Shown in pieces: positions 27,901 to 34,526 of a stretch of 64,000 bases of DNA. The notes below the pieces were generated by a model that saw nothing but the letters and a program-made list of their open reading frames with translations, did no database searches and was not told where the DNA came from. Within the stretch, counting starts at the first letter, position 1; each line of letters starts with the position of its first letter. A program made the position numbers and the translations under genes. Origin of the DNA: Chroococcidiopsis thermalis PCC 7203 (GTDB lineage Bacteria > Cyanobacteriota > Cyanobacteriia > Cyanobacteriales > Chroococcidiopsidaceae); NCBI RefSeq assembly GCF_000317125.1, contig NC_019695.1, positions 3,894,336-3,958,335 on the forward strand, in the 5' to 3' direction.

Positions 27901-28317
27901 TGCGGCTAAAACTTTCCAGAGCTTTGTTTGCTCCAATAGCCCTAAAAACTTTCCCTCAGCATCGACGATCGCAAAAGTCTGCTTGATGTCGCTGGGTTCG
28001 AGACGGGAATCTATATACGATTGGAATTGTTCTAGGCTAAACTCATTTGGTAGCTTTTCTATAGGTTCTAGTATGCGAGCGGTTGCTTTGGATAAGGATT
28101 GCTTGGCATTCTTGCTATTGCTTGTTGCTGCCAACCAGTGGGGGAAAAATTGCCGCAGATGCAGCACTCCCAGGGGAGATCGTTGCCGATCCAACACAAT
28201 CAGGCGATCGCTTTGCTCCTGGCTGAAGATTTCCCATGCCATAGCCAAAGTAGCTGTCTGTAAACAGCTAGGGACAGTCTCGATAAAGTCACCTAAGTTG
28301 TACTTGGACTTTGACAT
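24982..28317 (-). CDS. CBS-containing hybrid histidine kinase with degenerate receivers
   Basis: A 1111-residue protein, no membrane helices. Order: CBS-like pair (about 10-140), PAS-like region (about 180-345), HisKA with phospho-His371 in SHELRTPL, HATPase (N-box N505, G1 WDTGIGIP 532-539, G2 GTGLGL 563-568), a low-complexity linker (about 600-668), then three receiver-like domains. In the first, the acidic pair is EA, the phospho-Asp is Asn720 (IFINPLLP) and the Lys position is Leu. The second has ILLERAI (Glu859) where Asp is expected. The third (about 930-1060) also lacks a clear site. The kinase core is intact, while the receivers look like non-phosphorylated protein-protein modules. 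It lies divergent to the kai genes. Confidence 0.85.
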   Translation of the reverse strand: MSKSKYNLGDFIETVPSCLQTATLAMAWEIFSQEQSDRLIVLDRQRSPLGVLHLRQFFPHWLAATSNSKNAKQSLSKATARILEPIEKLPNEFSLEQFQSYIDSRLEPSDIKQTFAIVDAEGKFLGLLEQTKLWKVLAAAARTKKRDRLAKTTLLKATIERGIEPEQLDPIVQLLERLPLPLMLQTSLGEAIAQNPAWNRQFGNMGNPEAIRQEVEAILNVAGTQQSVIDLESTTAEATEASREVDRAKLSDWQATTHHFSLTALQEQVSLLSTPDAAEPNIIRYCQQGEQEGTCICICPGQQGQDRVWQFLKIPLQMSVVSRQQQSERIWLLMATDVTEQRQMASELAAKNADLIQLNRLKDEFLACISHELRTPLTAMLGLSTLLKDQALGQLNERQARYARLIHENGRHLMSVVNDILDLTRMETGQLELTLEPVHIRKVCERAVEQARLAFSPKNNKTAVVEAGTDSHLEHRFTLAIEPELDIIVADELRLRQMLVHLLANAFKFTASGGEIGLRVSYWAGWIAFTVWDTGIGIPEHQQHLIFQKFQQLETPLTRQFEGTGLGLVLTRALARLHGGDVSFLSQEGKGSQFTLLLAPTPPKKRAGGTGEVGEEVGEQVGRMSANIQRQSPANNSTGSNALGVQSRTSGRGESNFSLGSLGSPPPDRHLVLVVEAAPRFIEDLAEQLTSLGYWVAIARSGTEALEKARRLQPGIIFINPLLPLLSGWDVLTLLKSDPATSQIPIVVNTTRAEKNQALSHRADEFISLPVQQQVLQQVMTRLCGAPVTYSQVELSQRVQKYKQLTILRLVTPNTELLARGDVNHLESSLNHCRVLEADDLEQASLLARIWRPNVILLERAICEPLDFLQQLTEYPSLANLPIVTLDAAIAQVASQIEQLNIFPCLTNPPEPSAEVLLSVLHVAAGVSWEYSVLVLDIANLDDLSDEHSHNTQASAGSLRAEWLQALIQYLQTAGFRVVMPHTWEEVQQQIQQQNVDLMLVCLGERQQVEKACTAIATLEQQKLPPIIAMERLFTQNEVREQFPAYLESEGRSLPSEQLHNLGNANAASDLESIEHALGAIATKVLPSSISMEELLNNIHQTLLAHPVEKD

Positions 28318-28995
28318 GAGCTAACAGAGTAGTGAGTGGGGAGAAAGCAAAAATGCGGTACTCGATCCACGAATTGAACGCTTGGCGCTGCCATCTTTGG
28401 CTCTAGTGTTTTGCTGGATAGATAATTGAATCTAAAACTGCCAAGCAATAGAGACTTTCGATTACAGTTATAGCTCCTTTAGCAATAGAGCTACGCATAT
28501 ACCAGTTATAGTCTCTCAAACTGAAGTTGTGGAAGGAAAGGCGCACGAGAAAACGCTATAATGTTTTAATTTAGTTTAATTAACTTCATAAAAGTAATGG
28601 AACTGACACCTTTCTTGAACTCTGGAGATATGAATGCTGACTTAGTAGCGAGCAATCGAAATATATCCACTGGATCGATCTAGAATCTTTTTTACTCTAT
28701 TCTGTCTGCTGTCGCCCATAAACAAACAAATAATTTTATTTTTTGTCGTCTCGATTGTTTGATGAACTCATTATGACTAGTAATGCACTGACCGAGCGCG
28801 CGGCTTCAACCTCAATTTCTTTTTGATGGCGATCGCTCGATCCCCTCCTAGATCGCAAAGCAGTTAAATTGAACTACCTGCTTTTTTTTAGTCGAATTGC
28901 AAATCTAAAAATAGTATTAAACAACCATATAATGCTATGTAACATGACTGCCCTGATATTAGCTATTTCCCTCAGAGTAATTGCTAGTTAACTGC
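28318..28995. other. AT-rich region between kinase gene and kaiA
   Basis: About 680 bp without a supportable gene; the longest ATG frames are under 20 codons (for example at 28773). There are no obvious tandem repeats, unlike most gaps here. TATAAT at 28928-28933, 62 bp before the kaiA ATG, is a candidate -10 without a good -35. Confidence 0.5.
28928..28933 (+). promoter_or_regulatory. Candidate kaiA -10 box
   Basis: Perfect TATAAT upstream of kaiA. No TTGACA-like hexamer lies at 16-18 bp, so an activator-dependent or sigma-variant promoter is possible. Confidence 0.35.
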
Positions 28996-29343
28996 ATGGA
29001 TGAACATCACATCGGAAAACGCCAAAGCTTATCACAGCAGATGACACTGAATCGAGATCGGGAGTTTATACAGCAACTAAAAGCTGATTATTGTCAAATC
29101 TTATTGCGTTATTTTAATAACGATAATACAGTAAAACAACAGATCGAGCGATTTATTAATGTAGCTTTTGATGCTAAAGTTCCCGTGCCTCAGATTATTG
29201 AAATTCATATGGAATTAATTGACGAATTTTCCAAGCAGTTGAAGCTAGAAGGGCGAAATGACGAAGTGTTGTTAGACTATCGCTTGACTCTCATTGATAT
29301 TTTGGCTCACCTGTGCGAAATTTATCGCACCTCCATATCCTGA
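28996..29343 (+). CDS. kaiA: Circadian clock protein KaiA, short form
   Basis: A 115-residue protein matching only the C-terminal four-helix dimerisation/KaiC-binding domain of KaiA. The conserved core is [38 protein letters not shown], ending [10 protein letters not shown]. KaiA binds the KaiC A-loop and stimulates autophosphorylation. The N-terminal pseudo-receiver domain (about 180 residues) of Synechococcus KaiA is absent, as in Anabaena/Nostoc short KaiA. Starts are possible at 28996 (MDEHH, used) or 29041 (MTLNRD). kaiB follows after 79 bp. Confidence 0.92.
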   Translation: MDEHHIGKRQSLSQQMTLNRDREFIQQLKADYCQILLRYFNNDNTVKQQIERFINVAFDAKVPVPQIIEIHMELIDEFSKQLKLEGRNDEVLLDYRLTLIDILAHLCEIYRTSIS

Positions 29344-29422
29344 GCAAGCGATGTATCAATTAAACTTTGATAGCATAATAAGTGGTCAGATTTCATTCCA
29401 AACAACCTCTGCGTCTTTATCT

Positions 29423-29740
29423 ATGAACGCGCCTAAAAAAACTTATGTTCTAAAGCTGTATGTAGCTGGGAATACTCCTAACTCCATTCGGGCATTAAGA
29501 ACGCTCAGAAACATCCTAGAACAAGAATTTAAAGGAGTCTATGCCCTGAAAGTAATTGATGTGCTGAAAAGCCCTCAACTTGCAGAGGAAGATAAAATTT
29601 TAGCTACGCCAACGCTCTCGAAAATCTTGCCGCCGCCTGTACGGAAAATTATCGGAGATCTTTCCGACCGAGAAAAAGTTTTAATTGGCTTGGATTTACT
29701 CTATGAAGAACTCGTTGAGGCAGAGGCACTTGAGGAGTGA
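29423..29740 (+). CDS. kaiB: Circadian clock protein KaiB
   Basis: A 105-residue thioredoxin-like, fold-switching protein that binds the phosphorylated KaiC CI ring and sequesters Kai[59 protein letters not shown] and the acidic C-terminus (EALEE) are typical. The frame is open upstream to 29294, overlapping kaiA, but the ATG at 29423 ([13 protein letters not shown]) gives the normal length. Confidence 0.96.
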   Translation: MNAPKKTYVLKLYVAGNTPNSIRALRTLRNILEQEFKGVYALKVIDVLKSPQLAEEDKILATPTLSKILPPPVRKIIGDLSDREKVLIGLDLLYEELVEAEALEE

Positions 29741-29851
29741 TTTTATAACTTCAATATGGGATAATCTTTCAGTAAAATTGGATTGTTATAAAAAATAAAC
29801 TAATTTTAATTTGGTTTTAATTTGGTTTAATAACCCTTTGATTCTAAAGCG

Positions 29852-31408
29852 ATGAGCGAAATCACTTCCAGCGGTAAGCAAAATAAGAATAGCCCAAATG
29901 GGACAGGCGTGCAAAAGATTCGCACCATGATTGAGGGGTTTGACGATATCAGTCATGGCGGTTTGCCACTAGGGAGAACCACTCTGTTTAGCGGGACTTC
30001 GGGAACTGGGAAAACTTTATTTTCCGTGCAATTTTTGTACAATGGGATACTTTTTTTTGACGAGCCAGGTGTATTCGTCACTTTTGAAGAATCTCCCAGC
30101 GATATTATTAAAAACGCCTACAGTTTTGGCTGGAACTTACCAAAACTCATCGAGGAAGGCAAGCTGTTTATTTTAGACGCTTCGCCCGATCCGGAAGGAC
30201 AAGAGGTGATTGGAAACTTCGACTTATCGGCGTTGATCGAGCGGTTGCAATACGCTATCCATAAATATAAGGCAAGAAGGGTAGCGATCGACTCGATCAC
30301 GGCTGTCTTTCAACAGTATGAAGCGGCTTCCGTCGTCCGGCGAGAAATTTTTCGCTTGGTTGCCAGACTCAAGCAGATTGGCGTAACCACGATAATTACA
30401 ACCGAACGCACCGAGGAGTATGGCGCGATCGCCTCTTTTGGTGTAGAAGAGTTTGTCGCTGACAACGTGGCGATCGTGCGTAACGTTCTAGAAGGGGAAC
30501 GCCGTCGTCGCACGATGGAGATTTTAAAGCTGCGTGGCACGACGCATATGAAAGGAGAATATCCGTTCACAATTACCAACGATGGAGTGAATATCTTTCC
30601 CTTGGGTGCAATGCGCTTAACGCAGCGTTCTTCTAACGTGCGCGTCTCCTCCGGCGTGAAGACGTTGGATGAAATGTGCGGCGGTGGTTTCTTTAAAGAT
30701 TCGATTATTTTGGCAACGGGGGCTACTGGTACAGGTAAGACGTTACTCGTCAGTAAGTTTCTCGAAAATGGCTGTCGCGGCGGCGAACGAGCAATTTTAT
30801 TTGCCTACGAAGAATCTCGCGCTCAATTGTCACGCAATGCTTATTCTTGGGGAATTGACTTTGAAGACTTAGAGAAAAAAGGACTGTTAAAGATTATCTG
30901 TGCTTATCCTGAATCGGCAGGATTGGAAGACCATTTACAGATTATTAAATCAGAAATTGCTGAATTTAAACCAGCTAGAGTGGCGATCGATTCGCTTTCA
31001 GCTTTAGCAAGAGGAGTCAGTAACAATGCTTTTCGACAATTCGTCATTGGCGTAACTGGTTTTGCTAAACAAGAAGAGATCACGGGTTTTTTCACCAATA
31101 CTACCGATCAATTCATGGGAGCGCATTCAATTACAGAATCCCATATTTCGACAATTACAGACACGATTTTATTACTGCAATATGTAGAAATTCGCGGGCA
31201 AATGTCGCGGGCAATTAACGTGTTTAAAATGCGCGGTTCCTGGCACGATAATGGGATTCGCGAGTATACAATTAGTGCTGACGGTCCTGAAATTACCGAT
31301 TCCTTTAGTAATTACGAGGGAATCATCAGCGGCTCTCCCAGTCGCGTTAGTAGAGATGAAAAAGCAGAGTTATCGCGAATTGTCAAGGGATTTCAAGGTG
31401 GCGAGTAG
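29852..31408 (+). CDS. kaiC: Circadian clock ATPase/kinase KaiC
   Basis: A 518-residue double RecA-like protein. CI has Walker A GTSGTGKT and catalytic TFEE; CII has GATGTGKT and AYEES. The CII phosphosites are conserved in SITESHISTITDT: Ser433 and Thr434 (S431/T432 of Synechococcus) and Thr428 (T426). The C-terminal A-loop/tail region ISGSPSRVSRDEKAELSRIV, which KaiA grips, is present. It sits 111 bp after kaiB, room for a secondary promoter, though kaiBC co-transcription is the rule. All catalytic and switch residues seen are intact, so a working oscillator is predicted. Confidence 0.98.
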   Translation: MSEITSSGKQNKNSPNGTGVQKIRTMIEGFDDISHGGLPLGRTTLFSGTSGTGKTLFSVQFLYNGILFFDEPGVFVTFEESPSDIIKNAYSFGWNLPKLIEEGKLFILDASPDPEGQEVIGNFDLSALIERLQYAIHKYKARRVAIDSITAVFQQYEAASVVRREIFRLVARLKQIGVTTIITTERTEEYGAIASFGVEEFVADNVAIVRNVLEGERRRRTMEILKLRGTTHMKGEYPFTITNDGVNIFPLGAMRLTQRSSNVRVSSGVKTLDEMCGGGFFKDSIILATGATGTGKTLLVSKFLENGCRGGERAILFAYEESRAQLSRNAYSWGIDFEDLEKKGLLKIICAYPESAGLEDHLQIIKSEIAEFKPARVAIDSLSALARGVSNNAFRQFVIGVTGFAKQEEITGFFTNTTDQFMGAHSITESHISTITDTILLLQYVEIRGQMSRAINVFKMRGSWHDNGIREYTISADGPEITDSFSNYEGIISGSPSRVSRDEKAELSRIVKGFQGGE

Positions 31409-31424
31409 TAGTTGATTACGATCT

Positions 31425-31781
31425 TTAACCGAACCAATGCGAAGGTTCTACACCACATTGATATGGCTCGGGAATGTGACAGCTGACCCAATCTGCTTTA
31501 TCCTGTAAGACACAGCAAATCCCTTGATGAATTAAATTTTCAATCTGGATGCGATACTCCGCGCGATCGCCAGGAAGCCTATAGGTTAGAAAAGTTAAAT
31601 CGCGATCGTCTACTGCACTAAAAGCACAAGGAATCCGACTGAGGACGTAAGCAATTAACTCTTGCCGCAAATCGGGATTAGCAAAAGCTTGACAGTGAGG
31701 ATAGTAAGGATAATTATCTAAAACCGCCTCAACTTCTGCTATTAGTGCTTGATGGGTTAAATTAACTAATGTTTTCGACAT
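31425..31781 (-). CDS. ComFB-like protein
   Basis: A 118-residue protein resembling the cyanobacterial late-competence ComFB family: a helical N-terminus LVNLTHQALIAEVEAVL, then LRQELIAYVLSRIPCAF with the conserved L-x-R-x-P, and a C-terminal EPSHWFG. ComFB-type proteins in cyanobacteria have been linked to cyclic-dinucleotide binding and natural competence. The assignment here is by overall resemblance and is moderate. It converges on kaiC with only 16 bp between stop codons. Confidence 0.6.
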   Translation of the reverse strand: MSKTLVNLTHQALIAEVEAVLDNYPYYPHCQAFANPDLRQELIAYVLSRIPCAFSAVDDRDLTFLTYRLPGDRAEYRIQIENLIHQGICCVLQDKADWVSCHIPEPYQCGVEPSHWFG

Positions 31782-32199
31782 ATTTCATTCCCCCCAATTC
31801 CCCAGCAAAAGTGTATTTTAATAAAATCTATTTCTTTGGATAGATGTAAAGCGATCGCTCAATTGTGTAAGTAGATTTAGAATGGCGAGTAGAATTATAT
31901 AAACTCCGTTCCTAAACTCGTTACTAAGTCTGAAAAACCTCTTGCAGCAAATCGATCTACCTCTCACTTACAATTATTTCAATGCCAAGATTTTCTAGCA
32001 CGAATCTATACAAAACTCAGTAAAATATTTACTCAACTTAATATACAAGTGAGTGAAAAAGAGGAAAATTTGAGAAATAATTGACAGAAATTAAGGTTTG
32101 AGATTTGTACATTTTTCTTGAGTTTAAGCATATTTTTAACTCAAGATTCGCGATCCCCGCTCGGAAATGACATTAAATAATATCTATGTCGAATCGATA
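31782..32199. other. Intergenic region, no gene seen
   Basis: 418 bp of AT-rich sequence with one HIP1-type GCGATCGC near 31852. No repeat array and no terminator were recognised. It must contain the promoter of the minus-strand gene ending at 31425. Confidence 0.5.
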
Positions 32200-33282
32200 T
32201 TATTCTAGAGCGATCGCCTGTAAAAAGTTAGATCCAGGGAGCGATCGCCCCTCCATTTGACGATTAATCTCTGTCGCTGCTGCTATACCGGAATGCATTG
32301 CACCTTCGACAAAATTTCCGCCACACCAATCACCGCAACAAACTAAAGGTAAGTTAGTTTCAGTAGATAAACAAGATTGCCCTAAAGGACGACTGGGAAA
32401 AGCGTAGCGCCAACGATGAACTTGTAACCATTCCGGTTTAGCTAACCAGGGAAGCAAACATTCAGAGGCTTTTGCTAATAACTCGTAACCAGCAGCTTGT
32501 AAATCGGAAGTTTCTAAATAACGCCGAGCAAAATCCGCACTACTTTGCACGACAAAAACTTCAAAATTACCAGTTTTTTCGACTCGTTTGCTACTATCCC
32601 AACCAACCCAGGCAAGAACGGGATTGTCAACAAAACTCACTGCTTGCCAATCCGGTTGTGATTCCAATTGAGATGAATATCCAGCCATGACACTCAAACA
32701 CGGATTAAATTCTACAGAACGCAGCTGCTGACAAACTGTAGAAAGCTCGGTTAATGGCTCCAATATTGCTAAAGCTTGCGGTGCGGGAATCGCCAAAACA
32801 ACAGCTTTAGCTATGACTTCTGACGGTTGGTTAGCAGTAGCTTCAGAAGAAGCAGATTCTAGAGATAGCTGCCAATAAGAATTATGAAAAGCGATCGCCT
32901 CTACCCTTTGAGAACGCCAAACTGCCAAACCTTGTCCTAAAAACTTGGCGATCGCATTCATTCCCGCCGGTGCAACGTAACGGAATTCGGAATTTGTAGG
33001 GGCGCACAGCTGTGCGCCCTTACGGAATTCGGAATTCTCTGTCCAGACTTGAAGAATATGGCGATCGCATAACAATTGCACAAATTGCTGCATTAACTCG
33101 CCTTTTGGCTTTAAGTAACAAGTCCCGTGATCGGCAAGAGTATCATGCAAGCGGCGCGTGGCGATTCTGCCTCCCAAACCCCGCGATTTTTCCAAAATTA
33201 GCACGTTATACCCAGCTTGGTGCAACTGCTGAGCGCAAGCCAAACCAGCTATTCCAGCTCCAATTACAGCAATGTCATACAT
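32200..33282 (-). CDS. Renalase-like NAD(P)/FAD-dependent oxidoreductase
   Basis: A 360-residue flavoprotein. The N-terminal dinucleotide fold is IAVIGAGIAGLACAQQL and EKSRGLGGRIATRR; the C-terminal FAD motif is CCGDWCGGNFVEGAMHSG. This combination fits the renalase/amine-oxidase-like group common in cyanobacteria; substrate unknown. Between NSEFR repeats near residue 90 the protein carries KGAQLCAPT, encoded by a 28-bp near-perfect palindrome (32996-33023). The block from 32982 to 33023 is 42 bp, exactly 14 codons, so the frame survives. Whether the enzyme still folds normally is not known. Confidence 0.85.
   Translation of the reverse strand: MYDIAVIGAGIAGLACAQQLHQAGYNVLILEKSRGLGGRIATRRLHDTLADHGTCYLKPKGELMQQFVQLLCDRHILQVWTENSEFRKGAQLCAPTNSEFRYVAPAGMNAIAKFLGQGLAVWRSQRVEAIAFHNSYWQLSLESASSEATANQPSEVIAKAVVLAIPAPQALAILEPLTELSTVCQQLRSVEFNPCLSVMAGYSSQLESQPDWQAVSFVDNPVLAWVGWDSSKRVEKTGNFEVFVVQSSADFARRYLETSDLQAAGYELLAKASECLLPWLAKPEWLQVHRWRYAFPSRPLGQSCLSTETNLPLVCCGDWCGGNFVEGAMHSGIAAATEINRQMEGRSLPGSNFLQAIALE
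32982..33037. repeat. Palindrome with direct-repeat flanks inside a gene
   Basis: The palindrome at 32996-33023 (left half GTAGGGGCGCACAG, right half its reverse complement with one mismatch) is flanked by GGAATTCGGAATT copies on both sides. The arrangement resembles an insertion with target duplication. Confidence 0.75.
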
Positions 33283-33287
33283 AAGAA

Positions 33288-33520
33288 TAGGGAATAGGGA
33301 ATATGGAATAGGAAGTAGGGAGCAGTTATCAGTGACCAGTGACCAGTTATCAGCGATCGGTTATCAGTGACTAGTGAAGAAAGGGTGTGGAGACTTTAAA
33401 TTTCTTCCTCCCTCAGCTTCCTCAGCTCCCTGGGCTTCCTCAGCTCTCTTCCCCCCGACTCCTGACTCCTGACTCCTAATTTTTGACTTTTGACTTTTGA
33501 CTTTTGACTTACTCCTTATC
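33288..33520. repeat. Mixed tandem repeats
   Basis: GGGAATA, GTGACCA/GTTATCA, CTCAGCTTCCT, GACTCCT and TTTTGAC heptamer-like units follow one another; the TTTTGAC run spans 33480-33510. Located between two divergent genes. Confidence 0.8.
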
Positions 33521-33558
33521 CTTCACTTTAGAAGTAAAATAGCGATCGTGAGTGACTG

Positions 33559-34428
33559 TTGCTGGACTTGCGGGAGGACGGGATTTTGGATGAACTGAGA
33601 GCGGCATTAGAACTAGCTACGGAAGAAGAATTACAGCATTTAACCCAACTGTTATTTCGCCGTAAGTTTAATCCCCTAGATTACGTTCACACTCCCGAAC
33701 CGATTGATGTTCAAAGCTTAGATAGGGAAGCGTGGTTAGATACGCTAGAAGAACGATTCCGCTATTTAGCTGCCGATGGAATGACTGTGTTGCGTGGAGA
33801 CACGAACAAATTTACTTACAGACAAGCTCTGATTCAAGTTTGTCGCTATCTCAAAATTTCTTACTCCACGGCGCTGAGTACCACCGATTTAGAGGTAGAA
33901 GTCTTTTTAAATCTCTTAGGACGGACGTGGAAGCGTCTACCTGCCTCAGAAAAGCAACAACTGACAGCACGGGTACAGCGATCGCTAGCAGCGTCTTCCC
34001 CATCACAACCGCTACCGATATCCATACAAAAAGACCCGATGTCTTTGCTGGTCAAAGGTGGGAGTGCGATCGCCGTTAGCTCGATTATCCAACCAATACT
34101 GCTCAAACAGATCGCCCAGCAATTTGCTTTGCATTTTGCCAGCTATCAAATGGCTAAAGAAGCGATCGTTCAAGGTGGTGCAGTTGCAGCAGCTCAGTTT
34201 CAAAATTACGTCACGCTGAAAACAGCCCAGCAAGGTATGGCTGTAAGTGCAGCTAGGTATGGAGCAGTCAGGGGAGCATTTACCTTTCTAGGACCGATTA
34301 TGTGGTCGTGGTTTCTCGCCGATTTAGGTTGGAGGGCAATCTCAACCAATTACGGTCGCGTTATTCCAGCAATCTTTGCTCTAGCGCAAATTCGCCTTAC
34401 CCGTGCTGAATGTTGGGAAATGGCATAA
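33559..34428 (+). CDS. YaaW-like protein
   Basis: A 289-residue protein resembling the YaaW/DUF3944-type family: LEHTHQLLF-like N-terminal helix (EELQHLTQLLF), ELRYLAADG-like RFRYLAADGMTVLRGD, a middle YRQALIQVCRYLKISYS, and a hydrophobic Ala/Gly-rich C-terminal half (about residues 160-250) that may associate with membranes. Function unknown. TTG at 33559 is used because an in-frame TGA lies just upstream; no ATG is available in the first 70 codons. Family assignment is moderate. Confidence 0.65.
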   Translation: MLDLREDGILDELRAALELATEEELQHLTQLLFRRKFNPLDYVHTPEPIDVQSLDREAWLDTLEERFRYLAADGMTVLRGDTNKFTYRQALIQVCRYLKISYSTALSTTDLEVEVFLNLLGRTWKRLPASEKQQLTARVQRSLAASSPSQPLPISIQKDPMSLLVKGGSAIAVSSIIQPILLKQIAQQFALHFASYQMAKEAIVQGGAVAAAQFQNYVTLKTAQQGMAVSAARYGAVRGAFTFLGPIMWSWFLADLGWRAISTNYGRVIPAIFALAQIRLTRAECWEMA

Positions 34429-34436
34429 ATTGGTCA

Positions 34437-34524
34437 TTGATGAGTGGCTGGTGGCTAGTGGTTAGTGGTTAGATTCTATCTCTAGTCACCAGCCATTAGT
34501 CACTAGTCACTCTCTACTGGTAAC
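34437..34524. repeat. GTGGCTA/TAGTCAC repeats
   Basis: Inverted pairs of the heptamers GTGGCTG/GTGGTTA and AGTCACT/CAGCCAT cover most of the gap to the next gene and can form a loose hairpin. Confidence 0.7.
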
Positions 34525-34526
34525 TG

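Noticed and set aside
27698-28324. 208-codon open frame antisense to the hybrid kinase
   Set aside because: Complete overlap with a strongly supported kinase gene; Ser/Arg-rich shadow translation.
28318-28995. tRNA or other stable RNA gene
   Set aside because: No cloverleaf or T-arm consensus could be found here or in the other long gaps; a covariance search would settle it.
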